64,000 bases of DNA from Alicyclobacillus fastidiosus (GCF_026651875.1 NZ_CP104067.1:5012501-5076500); one strand, 5' to 3'; positions 28,128-38,097 are shown, numbered from the stretch's first letter. Notes: generated by a model from the letters alone, not told the origin. Numbers and translations are program-made.

Positions 28128-28523
28128 CGGATGACTCGAGGTAAGCATCACAATGTAGCCGTCACTTCAGTGGCAAGAGAATTGCTGGGATTTATATGGG
28201 CCATTGCTTGTGAGGTAAAGCAGCAGATGGAGACATCGACTGCAGTATAAGTTTTGGAAAAGAACTGTAGTAAAGAATAATTGTAATTAGGGTTGAAGGT
28301 CGGGACTGAAGGCACAGGAATCCGGTACGGGGAAACCTCGTCCCCCGTTTGTGCAAGGTCCAGAACCTGACGCACGAAGCTAGTCCGAGGCAGCCCCATG
28401 ACGGAGGTACGAAATGTGGTAACCAACCCACGGATATCAGTGTGCCAACCGTCGACGAACCTTGCCTTCGGTCCGGGCTTTCAACCCCATCACGACACGG
28501 GGCTTGACGGTGTCGTTCATATC
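28128..28523 (+). mobile_element. IS1111-type element, 3' fragment (copy i)
   Basis: This copy holds the last 39 codons of the transposase (GKHHNVAVTSVARELLGFIW, stop at 28250) and the full non-coding right end, closing with the inverted repeat CGGTGTCGTTCAT (28508-28520). It is nearly identical to the full copy at 43755-45249. The right flank AACGGGGGC (28524-28532) is the right motif of the dispersed repeat in complement. Confidence 0.88.
28251..28507 (+). ncRNA. Candidate IS1111 guide-RNA region (copy i)
   Basis: Non-coding right end conserved with 43771-44027. It contains TCGTCCCCCGTTTGTGCAA (from 28338), which resembles the insertion target; its flank reads CCCCCGTT in complement. IS1111-group elements carry their structured RNA downstream of the transposase. 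Expression is not proven. Confidence 0.4.
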
Positions 28524-28600
28524 AACGGGGGCTTTAGATACACGAGCCAGCCGTATGCAACCTGCATAATAAAATATAATGCTGTACAACTGAACGACGC

Positions 28601-28648
28601 GTTTTTCTGTCTTCTACTCCGAAATGGAACCCGTTACAGAAAAACGGA
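28601..28648. terminator. Inverted repeat downstream of the NlpC/P60 gene
   Basis: CGTTTTTCTGT (about 28602) pairs with ACAGAAAAACG (about 28636) across a loop of roughly 25 bases, just beyond the NlpC/P60 stop. It is probably a weak terminator. Confidence 0.45.
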
Positions 28649-28654
28649 GTCTTT

Positions 28655-29554
28655 TTAAAACATGCGTCGAACGGCTGAAATGTGATTTCCCCAATAACTT
28701 CCAGGAGAGAGACTCAGATACCCCACTTTCCCAAGTCCACCACCGCAGTTAATAAACTGGTTGTTGCCAACGTAAATTCCAACATGCGCCCCTTGTTCAA
28801 AAATAATCAAGTCCCCAGGACTTATTTGTGAAACGGGAACAGGGTCGCCAACACTCGAATACTGACCACGGCTTGCGGTGGTGAAGTGATAGCCGAGCGC
28901 GTGATGATAAACATATTCAGTAAAGTTGCTGCAGTCGAAACCGTACTGACCGCGATCTTCGTTATGCCCCCAAATGTAGGGTGTGCCCAACTTGCTTCGT
29001 GCAACAGACAGTACGGCATTCACTTTAGCCTGATGACTTGCTGTCAGTCCTGCTACAGGACGTATACTTGAATCGATCGTCACGCCTCTTGGCGGCAAAT
29101 GAATGCTCGCCATTGCGGCTACCGCATCATCGCCCGTTTGCGACAGAGCGGTCTGATGATCGATTTCAGGTGTGGTGAGTTCGGTTGGCACGTTGAACGT
29201 ATTGGATTGATGCGTGTTTGCGTTTACGACCTGAACGTGTTTGATGGTCGCTTTCGGATACAGCGTGGTCGCAAAATTGACAACACTCTCAAGACTGGAT
29301 AGGTCGATAATGTCTTCGCCATGTTCAGAACCTTTGACAGGACTTACGCTTACGACAACTTGTTGTTGATTCTTCTGATATTCGGAACGAACGACTTTCA
29401 CCAAATCGTGCGACTGCACGTTCTGTGCAATCGGAACTTGTGCGGAAATTTTGTTTTGGCTCTGTCCTGTTGGAATTTGACACCCTGAGAGCGTCCAGAG
29501 CATGGCAGCACTAAGTCCCCAATATACTGTTTTTTTGAGTTTGGCAAACAGCAT
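28655..29554 (-). CDS. NlpC/P60-family lipoprotein (cell-wall peptidase)
   Basis: This 299-residue surface lipoprotein has the lipobox TLSGC (Cys25), a beta-rich N-terminal part and a C-terminal NlpC/P60 domain from about residue 185 (VARSKLGTPYIWGHNEDRG). The catalytic Cys lies in YGFDCSNFTEYVYH and the His in GAHVGIYVGNNQFINC. It likely cleaves peptidoglycan stem peptides outside the membrane. The 16-bp perfect palindrome at 29569-29584 next to its ribosome site suggests regulation. Confidence 0.9.
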   Translation of the reverse strand: MLFAKLKKTVYWGLSAAMLWTLSGCQIPTGQSQNKISAQVPIAQNVQSHDLVKVVRSEYQKNQQQVVVSVSPVKGSEHGEDIIDLSSLESVVNFATTLYPKATIKHVQVVNANTHQSNTFNVPTELTTPEIDHQTALSQTGDDAVAAMASIHLPPRGVTIDSSIRPVAGLTASHQAKVNAVLSVARSKLGTPYIWGHNEDRGQYGFDCSNFTEYVYHHALGYHFTTASRGQYSSVGDPVPVSQISPGDLIIFEQGAHVGIYVGNNQFINCGGGLGKVGYLSLSPGSYWGNHISAVRRMF

Positions 29555-29568
29555 TGCAGAGCCACCTT

Positions 29569-29584
29569 TTTAGAAATTTCTAAA
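29569..29584. promoter_or_regulatory. Perfect 16-bp palindrome at the NlpC/P60 start
   Basis: TTTAGAAATTTCTAAA lies 15 bases upstream of the gene's ATG, next to the ribosome site AAAGGTGG (minus strand). Position and symmetry fit a repressor operator; the regulator is unknown. Confidence 0.5.
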
Positions 29585-29677
29585 CTTAACGGGAGTTTTT
29601 CCTTTGTGCGTTTGAAATATCCACATAAACAAACGTGAATCGACTTCCCGTTTGCCTGCTTGCTGTGTGCGCGACTA

Positions 29678-30826
29678 GTGCCCCTTCAGGTAACATAGTT
29701 TGACAAACAGGAAGGGATATCCACCCGATAGCGAATGGTCACCGTGGGTGGTGATGATCGTGTGCATATTTGTTCGTGAACTAACAGCGCAAGAGGGCAA
29801 CAAATTAGTACGCATTGCCCGTAAAAGCTCGGATTCTGTAGAAGTTCGACGTGCACTCGTTATACTGGCGTCCGCGCAAAAGATGAAAGTTCCAGAAATC
29901 TCTGATCTGTATCATCTCTCAAAAGAGCATATCAGGCACATCATCCGTGCGTTCGATGAGGATGGTTTTCAATCACTCAAGCCACGCTACGGCGGCGGGA
30001 GACCACGTACCTTCACCGAGGAGCAACGTGCAGATATCACGGAACTGGCCCAGATTCCACCTAAAGCACTGGGGTTGCCGTTTACTCAGTGGTCATTATC
30101 TAAGCTCAAGGAAACCGCTGAACAAAAGGGTATCTTGAAGTCCATTAGTATTGAAACCATCCGTGTCATCCTGGATGAAGCGGACATTACATATCAGCAT
30201 ACGAAGACCTGGAAAGAATCAAATGATCCAGAGTTTGAGTCTAAAAAAACGAATAGAATCGCTGTACCATAATCCCCCTACAGACGGACGATAATCTGTC
30301 TGGATGAGTTCGGTCCTTTATCAATTCAGCCTTTCCCAGGCAAGGGTTGGTTCAAAAAAGAGCACCCTGACCGACTGCCTGCAACCTATCACAGAAGTCA
30401 TGGTGTTCGACATCTATTGACAGCCTTGGATCTAAAAGCGGATAAGTTATATGGGCACATCTCTGACCATAAGAAGCACCAGGATTTCCTGCGTTTTCTG
30501 AAGGTGTTGCGACGTCGGTACCATCGCTCAGAACGGTTGTACATGGTTCTTGACAATTTCTCACCGCACAAACATCGAGCTGTAACTATGTGGGCCGATG
30601 ACCACAACGTGGAGTTGGTCTTCACGGCAACAAACGCTTCATGGATGAACCGAATTGAATGTCACTTTGGGCCCCTTCGCAAATTTGTACTGGATGGCAG
30701 CGATTATGAAAACCACAAGAAGTTAGCTCAAGCAATTCAAGAACATATTCGCTGGCGAAACAGATACAAGCGGGACAGACGCATTCTGGAAGAACAAAAG
30801 AAGATCAAGGTTGCCTGAAGGGGCAC
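29678..30826 (+). mobile_element. IS630-family insertion sequence, 1149 bp
   Basis: The inverted ends GTGCCCCTTCAGG (29678-29690) and CCTGAAGGGGCAC (30814-30826) are each flanked by TA (29676-29677 and 30827-30828), the target duplication typical of IS630/Tc1 elements. Confidence 0.92.
29754..30818 (+). pseudogene. IS630-family transposase, frameshifted
   Basis: The N-terminal part (to 30272) has the helix-turn-helix region VRRALVILASAQKMKVPEIS and the GGGRPRTFTEEQ linker. The catalytic half includes ICLDEFGPLSIQP, LYMVLDNFSPHKH and NASWMNRIECHFGPL. A shift occurs in an A7 run near 30242 (the continuing frame reads KRIESLYHNPPTDGR), and another near 30290 is needed to reach ICLDEFG. The A7 run could in principle slip, but the second shift makes inactivity likely. 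Confidence 0.85.
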
Positions 30827-30920
30827 TAGTACTAAGCAACGTGGTGGTTTTAAAAGGAGTTGAGTTAAGTCAATTGATCATTGACAAAGGGGATTATGAT
30901 GCAAGAAAGAGCGATCTCCT

Positions 30921-31034
30921 TTTTGCACGAAAGGGGGCGAATGTCGAAGAAGGACTTGGACTCGTCAATACATAAATATACAGTATTCGTTCGGAACTGT
31001 TATTGCGTTAGCGGGCAGTTTAACTGAATAAGGG
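30921..31034 (-). repeat. Dispersed cassette-type repeat, copy R3
   Basis: Reversed copy: AAGGGGGCGAATGTC, middle ATACATAAATATACA and end GTTATTGCGTTAGCGGGCAG. It is strikingly similar to R17 (60440-60550) and R9 (46404-46512), so these three form a subfamily. Confidence 0.85.
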
Positions 31035-31062
31035 TATCTTGTGCGTCAAACCATCATACAAA

Positions 31063-31096
31063 AACCAAGGGAATCTATTGATTCCCTTGGTTTTTT
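31063..31096. terminator. Bidirectional terminator
   Basis: ACCAAGGGAATC and GATTCCCTTGGT form a perfect 12-bp stem with a 5-7 base loop. T-runs follow on both strands. It directly ends the small gene 31098-31352 on the minus strand. Confidence 0.85.
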
Positions 31097-31097
31097 A

Positions 31098-31352
31098 TTA
31101 TTCGTGTTTATGTCTAACAAGAGTGACTTCTTGATTAGAGCCATTTGCAGCATCAAATGCCTCAATTTTAAAACCATGACTTATGAGGCAAGCAATGGCT
31201 GCTGCTGCTCGATTCGTGGTTGGTCCTGCAACTAAAATGGATAAACAAGAACTGGGGATGTCTCCCGCAGTGTCAACGGCATTGATGTGGAAATCTGTAC
31301 TATCGTAATTTAAAATCACAACACCAGTATTGTTGTCACAATGCTTAGACAT
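31098..31352 (-). CDS. Small uncharacterised protein, 84 residues
   Basis: I do not recognise this family. The ATG at 31352 has a textbook GGAGGG site seven bases upstream, and the gene ends right at a strong terminator, so it is very probably real. The protein starts MSKHCDNNTGVVILNYDS, is moderately hydrophobic in the middle (CLSILVAGPTTNRAAAAIACLI) and ends charged (LVRHKHE). No signal peptide is seen. Confidence 0.7.
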   Translation of the reverse strand: MSKHCDNNTGVVILNYDSTDFHINAVDTAGDIPSSCLSILVAGPTTNRAAAAIACLISHGFKIEAFDAANGSNQEVTLVRHKHE

Positions 31353-31460
31353 CTGTACCCTCCTTTCAAGTTTGAAAGTGGAACTGGAAGGTTTGTTTGT
31401 CACTTTACTTGATATAAAATAATCCGATTCATGCAGGTTTGTTCGGGCTTTTAAATCACT

Positions 31461-31566
31461 TTTGCAATTTTGGGAAAGATGTCCGACAAGCATCTGTCCA
31501 GGGAATGCATGAACATACAATCTGAATAAACCTGAACTTATGGGACTCTTGGGCAGTTTAACTGAA
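31461..31566 (-). repeat. Dispersed cassette-type repeat, copy R4
   Basis: Reversed copy: GGGAATGCATGAACATACAA and TTATGGGACTCTTGGGCAG are closely matched by the complement of R11 (48031-48136), including the middle segment. Confidence 0.75.
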
Positions 31567-31668
31567 GAACGGAGCATAGCCATATAGTCAGCGTGTCTTA
31601 GGATCGAAAGGGCATGATCTTGTAACTAATCGTTGTTTCTACACGTCTTGTGATACAGAGGTGAGTGA

Positions 31669-32175
31669 ATGAAACGATTACTTTTGACCGTACTGGTTTT
31701 GCCTATATTGATGCTTTCGGGTTGTAGCGATGCCCAAACACGTACAAGTCTGCCTGTTATATATATCGCCACACCCAAAATGGGAGAAGTAAAATTTGCG
31801 GAAGTAAGCGAGATGACACCAAACCCCAAAGCTAACATCCAATTGAATCTGAAGGACCCACATGATAAAGCTGTTCTTCAAAAAGTGTTGCATTGGCTTC
31901 AAACGGCTCCGTATTCCAAACTCGAAGATCAACATCAACCAATGCCATCGGAAGGACCTACTACTCTAATTCTGAAATTGAACAATGGACAGGAAGCTTG
32001 GATACAACCAGCAACAAACTGTATTACAAACGGAAACTCTACAACTTGCAAATCCGCTAAAGGGTATATCGACTTTCAATATACTGACAGTACAAGGAGG
32101 ACGCGGCTTAAATCTGAGGCATTAGACGAATGGCTACTAGGTGCGTGGAAACATGACATCGTACCAAAGGGTTAA
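31669..32175 (+). CDS. Putative lipoprotein, 168 residues
   Basis: I do not recognise the family. The N-terminus MKRLLLTVLVLPILMLSGC is a clear lipoprotein signal with the lipid-bearing Cys19, so the mature protein is anchored outside the membrane. The rest is soluble, with two further cysteines (ATNCITNGNSTTCKSAKG) that may pair. It is followed directly by repeat R5 in the matching orientation, as if gene and repeat formed one unit. Confidence 0.75.
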   Translation: MKRLLLTVLVLPILMLSGCSDAQTRTSLPVIYIATPKMGEVKFAEVSEMTPNPKANIQLNLKDPHDKAVLQKVLHWLQTAPYSKLEDQHQPMPSEGPTTLILKLNNGQEAWIQPATNCITNGNSTTCKSAKGYIDFQYTDSTRRTRLKSEALDEWLLGAWKHDIVPKG

Positions 32176-32239
32176 ATGCATAGACGAGTTAGCCGAGAGA
32201 AGCGGTCACAAGCGATCGGAGTTCATAAATACTTTGTTG

Positions 32240-32300
32240 AGAGAGACGGTTTTCAAGGTCAGTATAGTGGCGCTATTGCGCTAATGGGCAGTTTAACAGT
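32240..32300 (-). repeat. Dispersed cassette-type repeat, partial copy R5
   Basis: Only the end GGCGCTATTGCGCTAATGGG and CAGTTTAAC is well conserved; the other arm may extend back to the stop of the lipoprotein gene at 32175. Confidence 0.6.
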
Positions 32301-32359
32301 ACAGATTTTAAAGCGTTGTGCAAAAAGGCGGATGCAGAAGGGGATTATGGACACAGTTA

Positions 32360-33295
32360 TTAGGAAAGTAAAATTTCTCGATTCTCCCGAAGTGAACGTA
32401 ACTGCTTCTGAATATAGGAAGCAGTCTTCTCTGTTCCCTGTTTCAGAATCCGTTGCTCCAAGTCTACCTTTATACCCCATATTTCCCATGAAAGATGTAA
32501 ATACGGTGCGGCTTGAAGCTCTACCTCTTTCAACTGCCGTATGCTACGATATCCGTCTTGGAACATTCTCCATTTGTCCGCATACTCGTTGTCGTTTTTT
32601 GCCCAACCCTGCAGATCTGAAGCTCGCCAGCCGGGTCCACCAGAATCAAAATCATAAAGGATGATCTGACCATCGTCCGTTACATGCAGATTGTCCAAGG
32701 TAGCATCCCCGTGAATGGGTCCCCAGTCAAGCCCGTATCTGTCTAGCTCATTCATTTTAACGGTAATTTGTTTAGCAAGTTCACATAAAAATAATCGGTC
32801 TTCATTTTCATCAAATAATGACAAAACAAGACTTACAGGGGTATCTACGAGGTATTTCAGATTTAGCGGACTTCTTTGGAAGTCAGACTCGAAATCGCTT
32901 GACATTGTATGCATACGAGCGATTGCCACGCCAAACTCACGATAGAGTTCAAGTGAAAACGGTGGCGTTGGTTTTTTGCCTTCAGCATACTCAAATAGCA
33001 CTACATTGCACTTGCCATTTAACATCTCTAGCGGATGGACGTAGCGCCCATCGTTTCCCATTATCGGATTTGATACTCGTAAGCCTTTCCGAACGAGATG
33101 ATTGAGCAGTGCAACTTCGTACTCGATTTCTTGCTCCTTTCGCCATGTTTCCTTGTATGCTTTAAGGACGTATTGCTTGCTTGGTGTTGAAATGAGAAAT
33201 ACGTCATTCGTGTAGGAGCGGAGCAACTCACCATAGGCCGGTAGATCAATTGGATAAATTGACGCAAGGTATCTGATTATTTTGATGATGTCCAT
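32360..33295 (-). CDS. APH/choline-kinase-like phosphotransferase
   Basis: This 311-residue kinase-fold protein has the catalytic loop GPIHGDATLDNLHVTDDG and the metal site IILYDFDSGGPGWRASDL. The N-lobe contains SYTNDVFLISTPSKQYVLKAYK with the ATP-anchoring Lys. The architecture resembles the CotS/SrkA-like kinases of Bacillota more than drug-resistance APHs. No obvious partner gene is adjacent. The substrate is unknown. Confidence 0.85.
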   Translation of the reverse strand: MDIIKIIRYLASIYPIDLPAYGELLRSYTNDVFLISTPSKQYVLKAYKETWRKEQEIEYEVALLNHLVRKGLRVSNPIMGNDGRYVHPLEMLNGKCNVVLFEYAEGKKPTPPFSLELYREFGVAIARMHTMSSDFESDFQRSPLNLKYLVDTPVSLVLSLFDENEDRLFLCELAKQITVKMNELDRYGLDWGPIHGDATLDNLHVTDDGQIILYDFDSGGPGWRASDLQGWAKNDNEYADKWRMFQDGYRSIRQLKEVELQAAPYLHLSWEIWGIKVDLEQRILKQGTEKTASYIQKQLRSLRENREILLS

Positions 33296-33526
33296 AAGTT
33301 AATAATAAACGAAAGATAAAGCTTTGCAATAATCAGCGGTATGACCGGAACGTGACAACACGACGGAACAGCGGGGTTTGCGATACGACTTGTGATTGCA
33401 TACGCAAGTGTTCGAAGTCAATATAATTCCTAGTTCAACCCTTTTACATGAGGTGCTGATATTCTCTGATAGGGCATTTATGGGCTCAGAGAATTTACAA
33501 AATGAACGATAATCTTCTGGGACTAG
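33296..33526. other. Gap upstream of the phosphotransferase
   Basis: About 230 bp without a credible gene. It leads into the left end of an IS1111-type copy. Confidence 0.4.
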
Positions 33527-34248
33527 TCATAATGAACGACACCGGCTCCGTTTCGCACATCGTGGATTACACTGAGACTTAGGAACAGTGCAGAGCCACA
33601 TACGAAAGCCTTACTATGAAGACTATCACAAAATTTGTAGGTTTGGATGTATCTAAGGAAAATATCGCAGTTGCGGTAGCAGACGAAGGTCGTGGTGAAC
33701 CGAGATATATCGGAATGTTCCCTCATACGGTGGAAGCTGTAAGGAGCCTGGTACATAGATTGAGACACAATCGGCGCCCTGAAACTAAGCTTAGTGCTTG
33801 GGGGGCTATGTATCGTCGGTGGCTGGACGGTCTCAAATGGACGGATCGTCGAGAGCAAGTGGTGTACCAGGAGTATTTGCATCATTTAGACGAGATTGAG
33901 GGACGTCTCAAACCTCTTGAGGCAGCTATACATTTGGAGGCAACGGAAAGCGAGAGAACTCCAGTGATTCAGGCTTTGCAAACACTGAAGGGTGTTGCAG
34001 AGGTCATCGCAACATCATTGGTCGCTGAGGTTGGGGAGTTTCGTCGTTTCCGGAATCCAAAGCAATTGATGGCGTATGCTGGATTGGTACCATCCGAGTA
34101 CTCAAGTGGTGTGTCTCGAAAGCAGGGTAGAATCACGAAGTCTGGGAATGCCCATCTCAGACGAGTACTCGGTGAGGCTGCATGGTGTTACCGATACAAA
34201 CCGGCCATTAAAGGAAAGATTCGTAAGCGGCAAGAAGGGCAGAGTCCA
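33527..34248 (+). mobile_element. IS1111-type element, internally deleted and 3'-truncated (copy ii)
   Basis: The left end GTCATAATGAACGACACC matches the outer end of the full copy. The transposase begins at 33616 (MKTITKFVGLDVSKE) but lacks 105 codons between VHRL and RHNRRPE, in frame. It loses homology after KRQEGQSP at about 34247. The frame then runs on into unrelated sequence, so the product, if any, is a chimera. Confidence 0.9.
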
Positions 34249-34452
34249 TTAGCGATGGTGGATACATTTAGTGGACATATCGAACTTGCGAAACATGATC
34301 TTCACCCCAGATGGATGCTCATGTATATTCCTGTTTATTTGTTTGGTATTTGGGATAGTTATCAACCCGCTGTCGACATCAATAACGTGTACTTGCTCGC
34401 GGAGCGCGAAGATGCCCCCTACAATTCCATAGCCTCTCGGTATTGGATTGTC
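34249..34452 (+). pseudogene. Remnant of a paralogue of the 122-residue membrane protein at 38292
   Basis: The frame fused to the IS1111 fragment reads DLHPRWMLMYIPVYLFGIWD and then SYQPAVDINNVYLLAERED. This matches in order VLDKQWLLYMPSMWGFAVYD and SYVNTVENNKLYEAEQKEF of the gene at 38292-38660. Only the C-terminal half survives. It suggests a duplicated locus on both sides of the transposon cluster, cut by mobile elements. Confidence 0.65.
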
Positions 34453-35365
34453 GCTGAACCCTCAACGGTTCTGTGCCTGGAGGATCTTCGTTTGCCCCCA
34501 TGTTCGTCAGTTCCACTTGACAATTCAAAATTGGAAATTCAGCGCCACCATGAAAAGAAAATACGCTGTGCGCCAAATAATACTTGACTTTTTAGAATCA
34601 CCCCAACAATCGCCGAGAAGGGCTTAACCGCTCTATCTCATCGGAATTGGGGTTGCTTTATGTTACCCATGGTGCGGTCTCATCAGCAGTATCAGTCGTT
34701 CGTTGAGCAACAACTTCGTATTCACTACGGGAATGGGTCGCTTCTCTTTGTCGCAAAGGACTGGTCGCTTGTTAAGAAGTTCTGGATTACCGACCTCTCT
34801 TGCACGTTTCGCTTACTCGAAGGAGCTTTTTCGTGTCGTGGTCCAAGGTCCATTGACCCTGCCGACTTACTTCGTTCCTATCTACTCATGTTGCAAGTCG
34901 GAGAACCATCGATTACAGAGTGGGTCAATCAGTTGCATCGTTGCCCACTGTATGCCATCCTGAGTGGCTTTGAGTACGGGAAAACGCCTGGTGTCGGTAC
35001 CTTCTACCATTTCTTTAAGCGGCTGTGGTCTCATACCTCCGCGAATCTTTCGCCCAAGCTCAGACTCAATCGAAAGAAAGTCAAAGGTGGCAAAAAGGGA
35101 GAAAAGGCACCAACCAAAGCGTATAGCAAAATCGCAAATCTCATGGCTCAGCTACAAAAGCGCTCAGCCACCAAGCCACAGCCATTTGACAGATTGCTTG
35201 TGCTCTTTCAACAGCAGTTCCTTACCGTATCTGCCACTCTAGGCTTACTGGGCGACACGAACGCACTGTCAATCGCAGGTGATGGAATGCCGCTTCAAAC
35301 AGCTACCCAAGTTCGTAGCCGACGACTTTGCAACTGTCGTGAACTCGGTATCAAGCCATGCAGAT

Positions 35366-37295
35366 CTCGGGTTCGACAGTTACAACCCGTTTATAAGCAT
35401 TTGTGGATAACCGGAATCCCGTAACGGCGCGGAATTCCGGTTATTTTATGTAGGCATTTTTACGAAAAGTTGTAGACATGCGAATTTCTGTGGATAACTA
35501 GTATTGTTATCCACAGTAGTTGACTTCGTAGAACATATGATTTTAAAATGTAGACATGTACATACGGCGGATATCACGAAAAAATAAAAACGGTTCTGTC
35601 ACGTCCTACGTGCAGCTTGCCCATAATGAACGCAATCCCAAGACCGGCAATCCCCAAGCGAAAGTCCTCTACCACTTCGGGCGTGAAGATGAAGTGGACA
35701 TGGATGGATTGAAGAGGCTTGCCGCGAGCATCTCACGATTCCTTGGTGATGAACCCGTTGCGTCGGAGCCCAAGGATAGCGTGCAGTTGAGTCTGCTCGA
35801 TAGCAAAACGTTTGGCACCGCTTATATCGTCGACTCGTTGTGGCATGAACTTGGCGTGGGTCAAGCCATATCCAAGCGTCTGGCACAGCGCAAATATGAA
35901 GCCCCGATAGAGCGGGCCATCTTTGCGATGGTCGCCAATCGAGCCTTGGACCCCTCGAGCAAGCTTGGCATGGAGGACTGTGTGAAGCGAGACATCGCAC
36001 TCCCCGGTGTTGAGAACTTTGAGGTCCACCAGGGGTACCGTGCAATGGATTTCCTGATTGAATCGGACGTAGACATCCAGAGAGAAGTGTTCGAGACTGT
36101 CGCCGACTTGTTGAACCTGGAAGTCGACTTACTGTTCTTTGACACCACTTCAAGCTACTTTGAAATGGATGACGAGCCGGAAGAAGACAGTCTGAAGCAA
36201 CCCGGCTACTCCAAGGACCACCGGCCGGACTTACCGCAGGTCGTAATTGGTTTTGCAGTGACCCGAGACGGCATCCCTGTGCGGTGTTGGGTATGGCCAG
36301 GAACACGTCAGACATGACCGTCATTCCAGAAGTGAAGAAGGACCTCATTGGCTGGCGTCTCGGACGCGTCGTTACGGTCGTCGACCGTGGGTTCAGCTCG
36401 GGGGACAATTTACGTGAACTCCAGAAAGCCGGAGGGCATTACATTGCTGGAGAGAAGATGACCTCTGGGAAGCAGACAGTCGAAGATGCCATGTCTCGTC
36501 CTGGGCGATTTAAAACGATACGGGATAACCTTGAAATAAAGGAAATCGTCGTAGGAGACGGTGAGGCACGGGTCCGATATGTGCTCGTTCGCAACCCAGA
36601 TGAAGCTCGCCGAGATGCGTTTCGGCGCGAGGCACACCTCAAGGCCCTGGAAGCAGAGCTCGCACGACTCAAGGAGTTGGATAACGACGCACACACCAAG
36701 GCGCACTGTCGATTGCAAAGTCACCCGACCTTCAAGCGTTACTTGAAGTCGGACAAGCGTGGCAATCTCACAGTTGACCACCAGGCGGTTAAGGCGATGG
36801 AACGACTGGACGGAAAGTATCTGATCCGAACCTCAGACGACACACTGTCCGCGGAAGATGTGGCCCTTGGATACAAGCAGCTCTGGCAGGTTGAGGCGGC
36901 ATTCCGTTCTCTGAAACAGACCATGGAATTGCGCCCGATGTACCACAGGAAGAATGAGCGGATTCGGGCACATGTACTACTGTGCTGGCTCTCGTTACTT
37001 TTGGTTCGGGTGGCAGAGAACCGAACTAGCCACACATGGCGAGAGATCCGTTCTGTCATGAACGAGATGCACCTTGTAACCTACAAAGCTGGTAGCGGCA
37101 GAGTCCGGCAGCGAACAGAAGTAACCCCGGAGCAGGCACAAATCCTGAAAGCGCTGGGTTACGAACATCCACCGTTGTTCTCGGACATATCCACAGATAC
37201 GCTGTAGGCACCACACGAAGTTATCCACAGTCCCGAAACCCTAGAAGCACCAACGGGTTTCGGGATTTCGTGTATCTACGACTGTCGAAGCCGAG
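35366..37295 (+). mobile_element. IS1634-family insertion sequence, 1930 bp
   Basis: The ends CTCGGGTTCGACAGT (35366-35380) and the complement of CTCGGCTTCGACAGT (37281-37295) form imperfect terminal repeats. The 5-bp target CAGAT is duplicated at 35361-35365 and 37296-37300. The element interrupts another transposase gene. Confidence 0.93.
35556..37207 (+). pseudogene. IS1634-family transposase with one frameshift
   Basis: The N-terminus MYIRRISRKNKNGSVTSYVQ and HFGREDEVDMD are typical of IS1634. The first frame ends at 36317 after VRCWVWPG. The second carries on from about 36302 as NTSDMTVIPEVKKDLIGWRL, then VVTVVDRGFSSGDNL and QVEAAFRSLKQTMELRPMYHR with the catalytic Glu. One base is missing at TGGCCAGGAACACG, where WPGNTSDM is expected. 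One shift alone could be a sequence error. Confidence 0.88.
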
Positions 37296-38097
37296 CAGAT
37301 GCTATCGTATCTATTCCCAACCCGACTGTGATATGGGCTGGGACAGTTATCGAAACAGGTACTTCTTCGGTTATCACCTTTACACGTTTGTTGCTGCGGA
37401 TAGTCCTTACGACCTGCCACTTTACCCCAGACTTCAACGAGCTTCGCGCCATGATGCGACCTCTTGGGTAGTCAGTGCGCGTGAGTTCGTCGAACGCTTT
37501 CGTGAATATACCTGGGACAAAGCCATTTTAGATGCCGCGCACGACGCACTGCCAATCTACCAGTACCTTCTATCACGGAAAGTAAAGCCATTTATCGATT
37601 TAAACCTGCGCAGTACGGGGAGCAAGGGGGTTCGCAAGGATGACATCACGTTTTCCCCTACTGGGGTTCCGTTTTGTAAAAAGGGGCTAGAGATGAAAGA
37701 TCGTGGCTACGACTACACACGCGGTCGCCGAAAGTACTATTGTCCACTCGTCGTCAAAGGTGTGGTGACTTGTGATACGCCCTGTTCTGATTCACCTTAC
37801 GGAAGATGCGTACACACATATACCAAACACAATCCTCGCTTGTTCCCACCAGTCGCCCGCAACAGCAACGAGTGGAACGATGTCTACAAACGCAGAACCA
37901 CCTGCGAGCGTAGCAACAAGCGAGCAAAGGAAGATTTTCTCCTCGAAGCTGCCAAGCATCGCAGCACCATGATGTGGACCGTCCGCATCTATGGCATTGC
38001 CATGTGCCAACACATGGACGCTTGGTACCAAGAGAGTAATCTAGACCTATCGTCGATACTCTTGTCAGCCTGAAAATACCCCAATCATACCATCTCC

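Larger units (their letters stand above)
34660..38073 (+). pseudogene. DDE-type transposase gene split by an IS1634-family element
   Basis: The two halves are 34660-35365 (VRSHQQYQSFVEQQLRIHY; NALSIAGDGMPLQTAT) and 37301-38073 (QPDCDMGWDSYRNRYFFGYH; FVERFREYTWDKAILDAAHD; RTTCERSNKRAKEDF). Removing the inserted element and one CAGAT joins them in frame (IKPC|RCYRIYSQPDCDMGWD) to give a 492-residue transposase. Asp and Glu residues spaced as in DDE enzymes and a Cys-rich segment are visible. I could not assign the IS family with confidence (IS4-like or IS1182-like). Its own terminal repeats were not resolved. Confidence 0.85.

Noticed and set aside
29678..30826. Programmed frameshifting at the A7 run of the IS630 transposase
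   Set aside because: A second shift near 30290 is also needed to reach the catalytic half, so decay explains the gene better than recoding.
30832..30978. A 46-codon open frame (GVELSQLIIDKGDYDARKSD onward) that looked like a gene end cut by the IS630 element
   Set aside because: Most of it coincides with dispersed repeat R3, which has non-coding relatives at 46404 and 60440.
35599..36408. A 269-codon minus-strand frame inside the IS1634 element
   Set aside because: It is the antisense shadow of the transposase, rich in Arg/Ser/Pro as expected for a shadow frame.
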